Positions 52,466 through 61,300 of a stretch of DNA of 64,000 nucleotides are shown piece after piece. Numbering within the stretch: position 1 is the stretch's first letter; the number at the start of each line of letters is the position of its first letter. Source of the stretch: Gemmatimonadota bacterium (GTDB taxonomy: Bacteria; Gemmatimonadota; Gemmatimonadetes; Longimicrobiales; Gaopeijiaceae); contig JAGWBQ010000004.1 in NCBI GenBank assembly GCA_021295815.1, forward strand, positions 62,001 to 126,000, given 5' to 3'. The notes under the pieces are model-generated. The model saw nothing but the letters and a program-made list of their open reading frames with translations, did not search any database and was not told where the DNA came from. The translations under genes and the position numbers were made by a program.

Positions 52466-53940
52466 GCCTCTACCGCTGGGACGACGCCCGGGTGAGGGCG
52501 GCGCTTGAGCCGCTGCTCGGCGGCGAGCCCGACGCGCCAGATGCGGGCGACCGAGTCTACACCGGGATCTCGACCGACTCACGTTCGGTCGCGCCCGGCG
52601 AGCTCTTCGTCGCCCTGGTGGGCGACCGGTTCGACGGCCACGCCTTTGTGGGCCGGGCCGTAGCCGGGGGAGCCGCCGGAGTCGTGGTGTCGAGGAGTCC
52701 GACCGGCGGAGCCCTCGTCGGCGAGGGAGGCGTCCTCGAATACCGGGTCGCCGACACGCTCGAGGCCCTGGGAGCTCTCGCCGCCTACCGCCGCTCCGCA
52801 GCCGAGGCGCCCGTCATCGCAATCACCGGCTCGTCGGGCAAGACGACCACCAAGGACTTCACGGCCGCCGCCCTGAGCGCGGCCTTCTCGACCCACGCCA
52901 CGACCGGCAACCGCAACAATCGCGTCGGAGTACCGCTGACCCTTTTCGCCATGCCGACCGACGCCGAGGCCGCCGTGCTCGAGCTGGGCACGAACGAGCC
53001 CGGCGAGATCGCGGCCTTGGCGGCTATGACCGCTCCGGACCTGGCGGTCGTAGTCACGGTCGGCGACGCCCACATCGAGAAGCTCGGCGACCTGGAGGGA
53101 GTGCTCGCGGAGAAGCTCTCGCTGCTCCGGGCGCAGCCCGCCGTGGCAGCGCGTCCGATCGTCGGGGACCGTCCGGCGATCCTCGCCGAGCGAGCGCGGG
53201 AGATCAGGAAGGATGTCCGGGTCGCCGGTACGAGCCACCTCGCCGATTCCGACCTCCGCGCTCGCAACGTGCGGCACACTCCCAACGGCGGGACGCTCTT
53301 CACCTGGCGAGATCTCGAGGTGAGGCTCCGCATTCCCGGGCGTCACGCAGTCACCGACGCTCTCATCGCTCTGACCGTCGCGGAGGCGATGGACGTCGAA
53401 CCGGCCGCAGCCGTGCGAAAGCTGGAGTCGGTCCAACCGGGCGCCATGCGTTCCGAGCTCAGGTCCATGGGCGAGATCGAGCTGGTGGTGGATTGCTACA
53501 ACGCCAGCCCGCAGAGTCTGGAGGCGGCCCTGGACCTGCTCCATCAGCGGAGTCGAATCCGTGCCCCGCGCAGTTCGGTGGCCTTCCTGGGCACGATGCT
53601 CGAACTCGGAGCCAAGAGCCCGGCACTCCACCGAGCCGCTCTCAAGGGTGCGCTCGACCGCGGGATCGACCTCATCGTGGCCACCGGCGAGTTCGCCGAC
53701 GCGGCCCGGGCTCTCGAAGCAAACAGTGGACGGGTCATCCTCGCCGACGACTGGAGCGACGCCTATCCCGCGCTTCGCGAACGCCTGCAAGGCGACGAGA
53801 TCATCCTCCTCAAGGCGTCACGGGGCGTGGCGCTCGAGGGTGTGATACCGCTCCTGGCGACGGATTTCTCAGGCGCCGACGCGGAGGAAGCCGGGCCTGC
53901 CGACACGGAAGCCGGCTACAACCGCGGGGGAGGGATCTGA
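52462..53940 (+). CDS. murF: UDP-MurNAc-tripeptide--D-alanyl-D-alanine ligase MurF
   Basis: 492 residues. 'GISTDSRSVAPGELFVALVGDRFDGHAFVGRAV' is the N-terminal UDP-substrate domain. The ATP site is 'AITGSSGKTTTKDF' near residue 120, followed by 'ATTGNRNNRVGVPLTL', 'ELGTNEPGEIAALAAM' and 'VVDCYNASPQSLEAALDLL' typical of MurF. It finishes the pentapeptide precursor. The start overlaps murE by 4 bp (ATGA) and mraY follows after 1 bp. The C-terminal ~20 residues are acidic and Gly-rich and do not match the family. Confidence 0.94.
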   Translation: MSLYRWDDARVRAALEPLLGGEPDAPDAGDRVYTGISTDSRSVAPGELFVALVGDRFDGHAFVGRAVAGGAAGVVVSRSPTGGALVGEGGVLEYRVADTLEALGALAAYRRSAAEAPVIAITGSSGKTTTKDFTAAALSAAFSTHATTGNRNNRVGVPLTLFAMPTDAEAAVLELGTNEPGEIAALAAMTAPDLAVVVTVGDAHIEKLGDLEGVLAEKLSLLRAQPAVAARPIVGDRPAILAERAREIRKDVRVAGTSHLADSDLRARNVRHTPNGGTLFTWRDLEVRLRIPGRHAVTDALIALTVAEAMDVEPAAAVRKLESVQPGAMRSELRSMGEIELVVDCYNASPQSLEAALDLLHQRSRIRAPRSSVAFLGTMLELGAKSPALHRAALKGALDRGIDLIVATGEFADAARALEANSGRVILADDWSDAYPALRERLQGDEIILLKASRGVALEGVIPLLATDFSGADAEEAGPADTEAGYNRGGGI

Positions 53941-53941
53941 G

Positions 53942-55048
53942 ATGCTCTATCACCTCTTCCCCGAGCTGGTGGAGCTGCATTCGGGCTTCAACGTGATTCG
54001 CTACATCACCTTCCGCTCGGCGGCGGCGGGCATTACGGCCCTGCTGATCACCTGGATCGTCGGGCCTGCGATCATCGGAACGCTCAGGCGCAAGAGGTGG
54101 GGGCAGGTGATCCGTCAGGTCGGTCCTCACACGCACTTTGGAAAGCAGGGCACACCGACCATGGGCGGGCTGATCATGATTTCGGCCGCCACGGTATCGA
54201 CGCTGCTCTGGGCCGAACTGACCAACCCCTACGTTCTGATCGCGCTCGCGAGCTTCCTCGTCTGCGGGGCGCTAGGGTTCGTGGACGACTACCTCAAGAT
54301 CTCACGCGGTAACGCCGACGGGCTGGTCGACAAGGTGAAGCTCTTCGCTCCGGCCGGAGTGGGCATGGCGGTCGGGATCTTCCTCATCGCGTCTCCGCTC
54401 TCGTCCCACGAGCCGACCGTGACGGCGCTGCCCTTCTTCTCGGATCTCCAGTTCGCCTTCGCCCCGCTCTTCTTCGTTCTCTTCACTTCCTTCGTGGTGG
54501 CCGGAAGTTCGAACGCCGTAAACCTCAGCGACGGATTGGACGGACTCGCCGCAGGCCTGGTCGCCATCGCCGCGACGACCTTCGCGTTCTACGCCTACCT
54601 GGCGGGCCGAGTCGACACCTCCGCGTACCTCGGCCTCTTCCACCTGCCCGGAGCGGGTGAACTCACCGTCTTCGTCGCCGCGCTGATCGGCACTTGCATC
54701 GGATTCCTCTGGTTCAACTCGCATCCCGCGAGCGTGTTCATGGGCGACACCGGGTCGCTTGCGCTAGGTGGTGCGTTGGGAGTGTTGGCGATCCTTGTCA
54801 AGACCGAATTCCTGCTCGTGATCGCGGGAGGCGTCTTTGTGGCCGAGGCTCTTTCCGTTATCGCCCAGAAAAGCTTCTTCAAGTTTACGCGGTGGCGCAC
54901 CGGGGAGCCGAGGAGGCTGTTGCGCATGGCGCCGCTCCATCACCACTTCGAGAAGCTGGGGTGGAAGGAGTCCAAGGTGGTCGTTCGTTTCTGGGTCGCC
55001 GGATTGCTCTGCGCCATTGGGGCGCTGGCGGCGCTCAAGATACGGTGA
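53942..55048 (+). CDS. mraY: Phospho-MurNAc-pentapeptide-transferase MraY
   Basis: 368 residues, about ten membrane helices. 'QVGPHTHFGKQGTPTMGG' is the first conserved loop. 'LGFVDDYLKISRGN' carries the paired Asp, 'NLSDGLDGLAAGL' the second conserved Asp pair, and 'FMGDTGSLALGGAL' the third. The C-terminal 'RMAPLHHHFEKLGWKESKVVVRFW' is the usual His-rich loop. It makes lipid I from UDP-MurNAc-pentapeptide and undecaprenyl phosphate. It directly follows murF and overlaps murD at TGATG. Confidence 0.95.
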   Translation: MLYHLFPELVELHSGFNVIRYITFRSAAAGITALLITWIVGPAIIGTLRRKRWGQVIRQVGPHTHFGKQGTPTMGGLIMISAATVSTLLWAELTNPYVLIALASFLVCGALGFVDDYLKISRGNADGLVDKVKLFAPAGVGMAVGIFLIASPLSSHEPTVTALPFFSDLQFAFAPLFFVLFTSFVVAGSSNAVNLSDGLDGLAAGLVAIAATTFAFYAYLAGRVDTSAYLGLFHLPGAGELTVFVAALIGTCIGFLWFNSHPASVFMGDTGSLALGGALGVLAILVKTEFLLVIAGGVFVAEALSVIAQKSFFKFTRWRTGEPRRLLRMAPLHHHFEKLGWKESKVVVRFWVAGLLCAIGALAALKIR

Positions 55049-56520
55049 TGAACGATGAACGCCTCGAACTTCGCTCCGGATCGCTCGAAGGCGCCAGGGT
55101 CTCGGTCCTTGGTCTCGGCAGAAGCGGTATGGCCGCGGCGGAGCTCGCTCTCGCCAAGGGAGGAACGGTTTACGCCTCGGACGCGAATACCGAGGTCGCC
55201 GCTCCGGCCCGCCTTAGGGCGCTCGAGCACGAAGGTGTCCGCATCGACCTCGGAAGCCACGATCCGGCCCGGATCGCGGAGAGCGATCTCATCGTTGCCA
55301 GCCCCGGGATCCCGCCACGCGCTCCCGTGTTCCGGGAGCTCGCGGCTCGCGGCCGGCGCTGGATATCGGAGCCCGAGCTCGCCGTTCGCTTCCATGGAGG
55401 CTCGCTGATGGCCGTGACCGGAACGAACGGGAAGACGACCACCGCGATGCTCGCGGCCCGGCTGCTCGAGGAGGCCGGAACGGGCGTGGCTCTGGGGGGC
55501 AACGTGGGTGCCGGCCTGGCTCCGGCCGCGTCCCGCCTGGCTCTCGATCCCGACCCGGCCGAGTGGTGGGTCCTAGAGCTCTCCTCTTTCCAGCTCGCCG
55601 GTATAGAACGTCTCCGGCCGGACGTGGCGGTCGTCACCAACCTCGCGCCCGATCATCTGGACCGTTATCCGGACACGGCCAGCTATTACGCCGACAAGGC
55701 GCGGCTGGCGAAGAACGCGGATTCCGACACCTCTTGGGTCTTTCCGCTCAACGACGAGCAGGTGACCCGCACCTTCGCCTCGGCGGCCGGAACCCATTAC
55801 CGCTTCGACGCCTCCGGTGGTGCCGCGACCGCGCGGTCGGGAGCGGTCCACGGGGTCCTGGCCGACGGATCCCTATGCGTGTCGGAAGGTGTTCTCGCGC
55901 GGGCCGGTCGGCTCTCGCGCCAAGGCCGACGCGGCGGCGTCGGAGACGACCGCGCCGGCGACGCGTGGGTGAGGATCCTCCCGCGCGAGCGTTTCCCCCT
56001 TCTGGGTCGCCACAACGTCGGCAACGCCCTGGCGGCGCTCGTCGCGGCCTCGCTGGCGGGAGCGGACGAGGCGGCGCTGGCGCGCGGCCTCAGGTCGGCG
56101 CCCGGTCTCCCGCACCGGCTGGAAGCGGTGGCCGAACGTGAGGGCGTCCTTTGGGTCAACGACTCCAAGGCCACCAATCTGGCGGCGGCGCGGGGCGCCA
56201 TCACCTCCCTCGACCGCCCTATCGTCCTCATCTGCGGCGGCAAGGACAAGGGCGAGGATCTCTCCGACCTGGTCCGCAGAGGGGATACGGTGCGGGCTGT
56301 GATCGCGATGGGCGAGGCGGGGCCGAGGCTGGCCCGCGAGCTCGCACTGGCACAACTTCACGTCGCAAGCGACCTGGCCACCGCCGTAGCTCGGGCTCGA
56401 GACACCGCCTGTAGGGGCGATTGCGTGCTGCTCTCGCCGGCGTGCTCGAGCTTCGACGAGTTCGACGACTATGCCGCCCGCGGAAATGCGTTCCGCGAGC
56501 TGGTGGAGGCCGGACCATGA
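55048..56520 (+). CDS. murD: UDP-MurNAc-L-alanine--D-glutamate ligase MurD
   Basis: 490 residues from ATG 55048. N-terminal 'RVSVLGLGRSGMAAAELALAKG' is the UDP-binding Rossmann motif. The ATP loop is 'AVTGTNGKTTTAMLAARLL', then 'WVLELSSFQLAGIERL', 'NLAPDHLDRYPD', and 'LWVNDSKATNLAAARGAI' with 'LICGGKDKGEDLS' in the C-terminal domain. It adds D-Glu to UDP-MurNAc-L-Ala. A stretch of about 45 residues around 55800-55970 (rich in Arg, Gly and Asp) is longer than in most MurD proteins. It overlaps ftsW at ATGATGA. Confidence 0.94.
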   Translation: MNDERLELRSGSLEGARVSVLGLGRSGMAAAELALAKGGTVYASDANTEVAAPARLRALEHEGVRIDLGSHDPARIAESDLIVASPGIPPRAPVFRELAARGRRWISEPELAVRFHGGSLMAVTGTNGKTTTAMLAARLLEEAGTGVALGGNVGAGLAPAASRLALDPDPAEWWVLELSSFQLAGIERLRPDVAVVTNLAPDHLDRYPDTASYYADKARLAKNADSDTSWVFPLNDEQVTRTFASAAGTHYRFDASGGAATARSGAVHGVLADGSLCVSEGVLARAGRLSRQGRRGGVGDDRAGDAWVRILPRERFPLLGRHNVGNALAALVAASLAGADEAALARGLRSAPGLPHRLEAVAEREGVLWVNDSKATNLAAARGAITSLDRPIVLICGGKDKGEDLSDLVRRGDTVRAVIAMGEAGPRLARELALAQLHVASDLATAVARARDTACRGDCVLLSPACSSFDEFDDYAARGNAFRELVEAGP

Positions 56521-57857
56521 TGAGGCCTGCGCGCAGGGACCGGAAGCCTGCGAACGGAGCGGCTCGCGCCGGGCGTTTCCGCTCGAGGGGCCGTCGAAGC
56601 GCCCTGGTCGGGCAGGGACCCATCCACGTGCCGGTGCGCACCGGGTCGGCGACGACCGCGTCACCTGCGCCTTCGGGTTCGGGCTGGGAGGTGGGAGCGC
56701 TGGTGACCCTGACCCTGCTTCTTCTCGGTTTCGGGCTCGTGTCGCTCTACAGCGGTAGCTCGGTTCTCGCCATGGAGCGAGGGCTCCCTGCCGACCATTT
56801 CTTCGTTTCCCAGACCGCCGGTGCGCTGGTCGGCATTTCCTTCCTCGCCGTTTGCGCCTTCGTTCCTCCGCGGTTCTGGCGAGCGGCCGCGATTCCCGCC
56901 CTCCTGCTCACCCTGATCGCGCTTCTGATAGTCGTTCTGCCCCAGACGCACGCCATCGCTCCCGAGATCAAGGGGGCCCGCCGCTGGCTCAGGATCGGCC
57001 CCGTCACCGGCCAGCCCTCCGAGCTCGCGAAGCTCGTGATCGTGATCTGGACCGCTTCGGCGGTGACCAGGCGAGCTTCCAGGCTGAATTCGTTGGCAAG
57101 AGGGATCCTGCCGCTCCTGATCGTCTGGGGAGTGGTCGCGTCGCTGATCGTGCTCGAACGCGACCTCTCGACTGCGGTTCTGGTGATCGGTCTCGGGCTC
57201 GCGGTCGCATTCGCCGCCGGAGTCCGCCTGAAGCACTGCGTCGGCATGGCGATCGTCACTATTCCCATTCTTCTGCATCAGCTGAACGTCGGATTCCGCA
57301 AGCAACGGATCACGGCCTTTGTCGACCCGACCGCCGATCCTTCCGGTAGCAGCTACCAGGTAAACCAGTCCCTGCTCGCCATGGGCTCGGGCGGGTTCGG
57401 GGGCGTGGGTTTCGGGGAGGGTAGGCAGAAGTTCGGATTTCTTCCCGAGCCTCACAACGACTTCGCGGTCGCGCTAATCGGCGAGGAGTGGGGTTTCCTC
57501 GGGGTACTGGGCGTGACCCTCGCCTTCCTGGGGCTGACGGTGACGGGCTTCAAGGTTGCCGGGAAGGCGCGCACCTCCTTCGAACGGCTGATGGTCATTG
57601 GGTTCACGACCATGATCGCGGTACATGCGTTTCTGCACATGGCGGTCTCTCTGGCGCTGGTTCCGACCACCGGGCTTTCCATGCCGTTCATCTCGTACGG
57701 ACGCTCGAACCTCGTGGCCATGCTCATCGCGGTCGGCATCATTGTCGCGGTCGCTCGCCGGTCCCGCGCCGCCCCGATCGACCGGGAAGGGCGCCCTTCG
57801 CCGGCAAGGCGAGCGCAGCAGGCACGGCCACTCTTGTCGCGGGGAGGCCATGCATAG
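56517..57857 (+). CDS. ftsW: SEDS-family septal glycosyltransferase FtsW
   Basis: 446 residues from ATG 56517; ATG 56520 is equally possible. A basic, Pro/Ala/Gly-rich cytoplasmic N-terminus of about 60 residues precedes ten membrane helices. SEDS motifs include 'GARRWLRIGPVTGQPSELAKL', 'LIVLERDLSTAVLVIGLG', 'YQVNQSLLAMGSGGFGGVGFGEGRQKFGFLPEPHNDF' (in parts) and 'GLSMPFISYGRSNLVAML'. It polymerises glycan strands at the septum with FtsI. The long N-terminal extension is unusual; typical FtsW starts close to its first helix. It overlaps murG by 8 bp. Confidence 0.93.
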   Translation: MMRPARRDRKPANGAARAGRFRSRGRRSALVGQGPIHVPVRTGSATTASPAPSGSGWEVGALVTLTLLLLGFGLVSLYSGSSVLAMERGLPADHFFVSQTAGALVGISFLAVCAFVPPRFWRAAAIPALLLTLIALLIVVLPQTHAIAPEIKGARRWLRIGPVTGQPSELAKLVIVIWTASAVTRRASRLNSLARGILPLLIVWGVVASLIVLERDLSTAVLVIGLGLAVAFAAGVRLKHCVGMAIVTIPILLHQLNVGFRKQRITAFVDPTADPSGSSYQVNQSLLAMGSGGFGGVGFGEGRQKFGFLPEPHNDFAVALIGEEWGFLGVLGVTLAFLGLTVTGFKVAGKARTSFERLMVIGFTTMIAVHAFLHMAVSLALVPTTGLSMPFISYGRSNLVAMLIAVGIIVAVARRSRAAPIDREGRPSPARRAQQARPLLSRGGHA

Positions 57858-59037
57858 CAGCCTGTGGAGGAACTCGCGCGAGCGCCGAGAGCGCCGGCCG
57901 GTGGTGGTTTTCGCCGGAGGAGGTTCGGGCGGCCATCTCTATCCCGCCCTGGCCATAGCCGACGCGCTCCGCAGCGACCGCCCGGAAGTGAAGGCCGTGT
58001 TCATGGGTGCGCGACGGGGGATCGAGGCGCGCATTCTGCCCCAGAGGGGTGAGCTCCACCACCTTTTCAAGGTGCGCTCCTTCGACCGATCCCGTCGGTA
58101 CGGCTTTTTCGCCGCCATCGCCCTTCTCAAGCTGGCGACGACCCGGGCCCTGCTGCACTTCCACCGTCTGCGCCCATGCGCGGTCGTGGCCACCGGGGGC
58201 TTCGCGGCCGCACCGGCGAGCCTGGCCGCGATCATGCTGGGCGTACCTCTCGTCGTCCAAGAGCAGAACGCGTACCCCGGCCTGGTTCTGCGCGTCCTCT
58301 CCCGCTGGGCCGCGCAGGTGCACATCGCCTTCCCGGAGGCCCGCAAGCACATGCCGCGCCGAGCCCGGGAGCGTTCGACCGTGAGCGGGAACCCGGTCCG
58401 TCCACCCAATGCCGATGCCAGGGCCGAGGTCAGGAACGCCCTCGGGGTCGCCGAAGACACGCGCCTCGTGGTCGTCACCGGCGGAAGCCAGGGAGCTCGA
58501 GCCATCAATTCCGCGATGCTGGACTGGGCTCGGGGCGAGGCGAAGAACGAAGATTCCGCAGCGAAGGGTGGGAACGAAGGCCCCGTCGTGCTCTGGGCGT
58601 ACGGCCGCGCACATCGCGAAACTCTCGCGGGCGAGATCTCAGCGGCGGGCGCCGGGTGGTTGAAAGCGGTCTCCTATATCGAAGATTTGCCCTCCACGTT
58701 CGCGGCCGCCGACCTCGCCGTCGGACGTGCCGGAGCGATGACCACGGCGGAGATCTGCAACGCCGCGCTGCCCGCCATCCTGGTGCCGCTCCCGACCGCA
58801 GCCGCGAATCACCAGGCCATCAACGCCCGCGCTCTCGCCGATGCCGGCGCGGTCCGCGTGATCGAGGAGACCGAGCTCTCGGCGGCCTCGCTCGCAGCGG
58901 CCGTCCATTCGCTGCTCCGGGACGAAGAACGTCTCGCAAAGATGTCCAGCGCGGCTCGCGTTCGCGCACGTCCCGAAGCTTCGCGCCGGATCGCATGTGC
59001 AGTCGCCCGGTTTCTGCCCCCCACCGAGGGAATCTGA
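57850..59037 (+). CDS. murG: UDP-GlcNAc--lipid I N-acetylglucosaminyltransferase MurG
   Basis: 395 residues from ATG 57850. N-terminal 'VVFAGGGSGGHLYPALAIADAL' is the GGTGGH-type glycine loop (with S in the fourth position). 'VVATGGFAAAPASLAAIMLGVPLVVQEQNAYPGL', 'VSGNPVRP', 'VVTGGSQGARAIN' and 'AVGRAGAMTTAEICNAALPAILVPLPTAAANHQ' follow in the order seen in MurG. It adds GlcNAc to lipid I on the cytoplasmic face to make lipid II. The end is 3 bp before murC. Confidence 0.94.
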   Translation: MHSSLWRNSRERRERRPVVVFAGGGSGGHLYPALAIADALRSDRPEVKAVFMGARRGIEARILPQRGELHHLFKVRSFDRSRRYGFFAAIALLKLATTRALLHFHRLRPCAVVATGGFAAAPASLAAIMLGVPLVVQEQNAYPGLVLRVLSRWAAQVHIAFPEARKHMPRRARERSTVSGNPVRPPNADARAEVRNALGVAEDTRLVVVTGGSQGARAINSAMLDWARGEAKNEDSAAKGGNEGPVVLWAYGRAHRETLAGEISAAGAGWLKAVSYIEDLPSTFAAADLAVGRAGAMTTAEICNAALPAILVPLPTAAANHQAINARALADAGAVRVIEETELSAASLAAAVHSLLRDEERLAKMSSAARVRARPEASRRIACAVARFLPPTEGI

Positions 59038-59040
59038 ACC

Positions 59041-60525
59041 ATGAAGCTTCCGTGGAGCACCCCCCGAGTTTCTCCCCCCGACCTGATGGAGCTCGTCGGA
59101 TCGAGCGGCTCCCGGGTCCATTTCATGGGCGTCGGCGGCGAAGGCATGAGCCCTCTCGCCGAATTCATGGCGCGGAAAGGGATCTGCGTGAGCGGTTGCG
59201 ACCTCGTCGACGGCCCGGCCCTGGCGGCTCTCCGTGAAAAAGGTGTGGATGTGAGCGTGGGCCACGACCCGGCTCACCTGGAGGGCGTGTGCGCTTTGGT
59301 GGTGTCCTCCGCGATACCGCCCTCCCAGAAAGAGCTCGCGAGGGCCGGCAGGCGGGACATACCGGTTCTGAAGCGGGCGCAGGCGCTCGGCTCGATAGTC
59401 AACAGCGGAGAACTCGTCGCCGTGTCGGGGACCCACGGCAAGACGACGACGACCGCCCTTACGGCGCACGTCTGCGCCGAGCTGGGGCACGATCCGACCG
59501 CGTTCGTCGGCGGCTGGGTGCCGGCCTGGTCGGGCAACCTGCGTCTGGGCGGGAGCGATCTTTTCGTCGTGGAGGCCGACGAGTACGATCGTTCCTTCCA
59601 CGAACTCACGCCCGATGTGGCGGTCGTGACCAACGTCGAGGCCGATCATCTGGACACCTACGGAACCGCCCGCGGCGTCAGGCGGGCGTTCGCCACCTTC
59701 CTCAGGGGCCTGAAACCGGGCGGAACCGTGATCGTCTGCGCCGACGACCACGGCGCCTCCACTCTTCTCGCGAGGACGGAAGTGAAGGCGATCACCTACG
59801 GCCTTGCCGCCGGATCCATGGTGTGGGCGAAAAACGTCTATGCGAGTACCCGGGGCATTCGCTGCACTGTGATGGAAAGGGGGTACCGGGCGGGAGAGCT
59901 CGGACTTGGCCTTTCAGGCTATCACAACCTTCGCAACGCGCTCGCGGCCGCTACCGTCGCTCGGCGCCTCGGATCGTCCTGGGACGACATTCTCGAGGCT
60001 CTGGCCTGCTTCGAAGGGGTGAAGAGGCGCTTCGAGTTCGTCGGCGAGGTCGGTGGCGCCGTGTTCATCGACGACTACGCCCACCATCCCACCGAGATAA
60101 GGGCGACCCTCGGCGCCGCTCGCGCCCGCTTCCCGGACCGACGTCTGGTAGCGGTCTTCCAGCCCCACCTCTACAGCCGAACCCGGGATTTCGCATCGTC
60201 CTTCGGCGCCTCGCTCTCCCACGCCGACATGGTCTGGATCACCGGGATCTACCCGGCTCGCGAACCGCCTATTCCCGGCGTCACCGGGGAGATGGTGGCC
60301 ACGGCGGCCGAAACCGCCGGCCACACCGACGTTCGCTACACGGAGGAGATCGACGAGATGCCCACCCAACTGGCGAACGAGCTCGGATCGGGCGATCTCC
60401 TCCTGACTCTGGGAGCGGGTTCGATCGAGAGTCTGGCACGGAAGGTGCTGAAACGCCTGGAAGAGGTGCCGGCCGGCGCTTCAGTCCGGAGGCGACGCCG
60501 ATTCGCAGGAGTTTATCATGCGTAA
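59041..60525 (+). CDS. murC: UDP-MurNAc--L-alanine ligase MurC
   Basis: 494 residues. 'RVHFMGVGGEGMSPLAEF' (UDP site), 'SGCDLVDGPALAAL', 'VVSSAIPPSQKEL', and the ATP loop 'AVSGTHGKTTTTALTA' mark MurC. 'VVEADEYDRSFHELTPDVAVVTNVEADHLDTYG' and 'KRRFEFVGEVGGAVFIDDYAHHPTEIRATL' are also characteristic. It adds the first L-Ala to UDP-MurNAc. murB and ddl, which often follow murC, are not in the cluster. It overlaps ftsQ by 8 bp. Confidence 0.95.
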   Translation: MKLPWSTPRVSPPDLMELVGSSGSRVHFMGVGGEGMSPLAEFMARKGICVSGCDLVDGPALAALREKGVDVSVGHDPAHLEGVCALVVSSAIPPSQKELARAGRRDIPVLKRAQALGSIVNSGELVAVSGTHGKTTTTALTAHVCAELGHDPTAFVGGWVPAWSGNLRLGGSDLFVVEADEYDRSFHELTPDVAVVTNVEADHLDTYGTARGVRRAFATFLRGLKPGGTVIVCADDHGASTLLARTEVKAITYGLAAGSMVWAKNVYASTRGIRCTVMERGYRAGELGLGLSGYHNLRNALAAATVARRLGSSWDDILEALACFEGVKRRFEFVGEVGGAVFIDDYAHHPTEIRATLGAARARFPDRRLVAVFQPHLYSRTRDFASSFGASLSHADMVWITGIYPAREPPIPGVTGEMVATAAETAGHTDVRYTEEIDEMPTQLANELGSGDLLLTLGAGSIESLARKVLKRLEEVPAGASVRRRRRFAGVYHA

Positions 60526-61300
60526 ATCCCGCACCGCGCTCCTCGTCTTGGCGCTCGCCCTCGCAGGTGCGTGCGTAGCGTTCCGTACTGAAATCCGGCA
60601 AGGAGTCCGGCGGGCGGTACCGGTCGGCGAAGTCGAGTTCACCGGCCTCAGGCACCTCAGCTCCATGGAGGCCCTGGCGGCGATGACCATCCCGGCGGAG
60701 GCTTCCTACCTGGATCGTGTAGGTGACTGGGTCGACGGTCTGGTCGCTCACCCTCTCGTGCTCTCCGCCGAGGTCAGGCGTTCGTTGCCGCGGAAGATCA
60801 CCGTGGCGGTCGTGGAGAGGGAGGCGGTGGCCTTGGTGCCCACGCCTCTGCTCGAGCCCGTGGACGGCGAAGGGGTCTTTCTGCCTATCGACCTGGACGA
60901 GGTTCGGCTCGATCTGCCCCTGGTCCATGCGCCGGTTGGTGGAGAGGGTGCGTCGGCTCTCTATCGCGAGCTCGCGAGACTCGGGCGCGAGGATAGCGAG
61001 TTCTTCTCGATCCTTTCCGAGGTCGAGGCCCTCGACGAGACCGCCTACGGGGCAAGGTTGGTCGCTTCGAACGTCACCTTCCTGATGCCGCATGGCGTGA
61101 CGACCGATCGAATTGGAATGGGCGCCGCCGCGCTCGCCGACGCTCGATCCAAGGGCAGGGAACCGTCCGCCGTCGACCTGCGTTTCGACGGAGTAGTGGT
61201 GGTGAGTGTCACCGGGCAGGACGAGAGCTCCGACAAGGGGAGTCCGCGCAATGCGGAGGAAGATGCGCTCGTCCCCGCCCAGGAAGAGGGGGTGAAATGA
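60518..61300 (+). CDS. ftsQ: Cell-division protein FtsQ
   Basis: 260 residues from ATG 60518. A single N-terminal membrane helix ('ALLVLALALAGACVAF') is followed by a POTRA domain: 'VGEVEFTGLRHLSSMEALAAM', 'VAHPLVLSAEVRRSLPRKITVAVVEREAVALV'. The beta domain follows and the C-terminus is a polar tail ('DESSDKGSPRNAEEDALVPAQEEG'), likely disordered. Position between murC and ftsA supports the call. It joins FtsL and FtsB in the septal complex. The stop overlaps the ftsA ATG (ATGA). Confidence 0.9.
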   Translation: MRKSRTALLVLALALAGACVAFRTEIRQGVRRAVPVGEVEFTGLRHLSSMEALAAMTIPAEASYLDRVGDWVDGLVAHPLVLSAEVRRSLPRKITVAVVEREAVALVPTPLLEPVDGEGVFLPIDLDEVRLDLPLVHAPVGGEGASALYRELARLGREDSEFFSILSEVEALDETAYGARLVASNVTFLMPHGVTTDRIGMGAAALADARSKGREPSAVDLRFDGVVVVSVTGQDESSDKGSPRNAEEDALVPAQEEGVK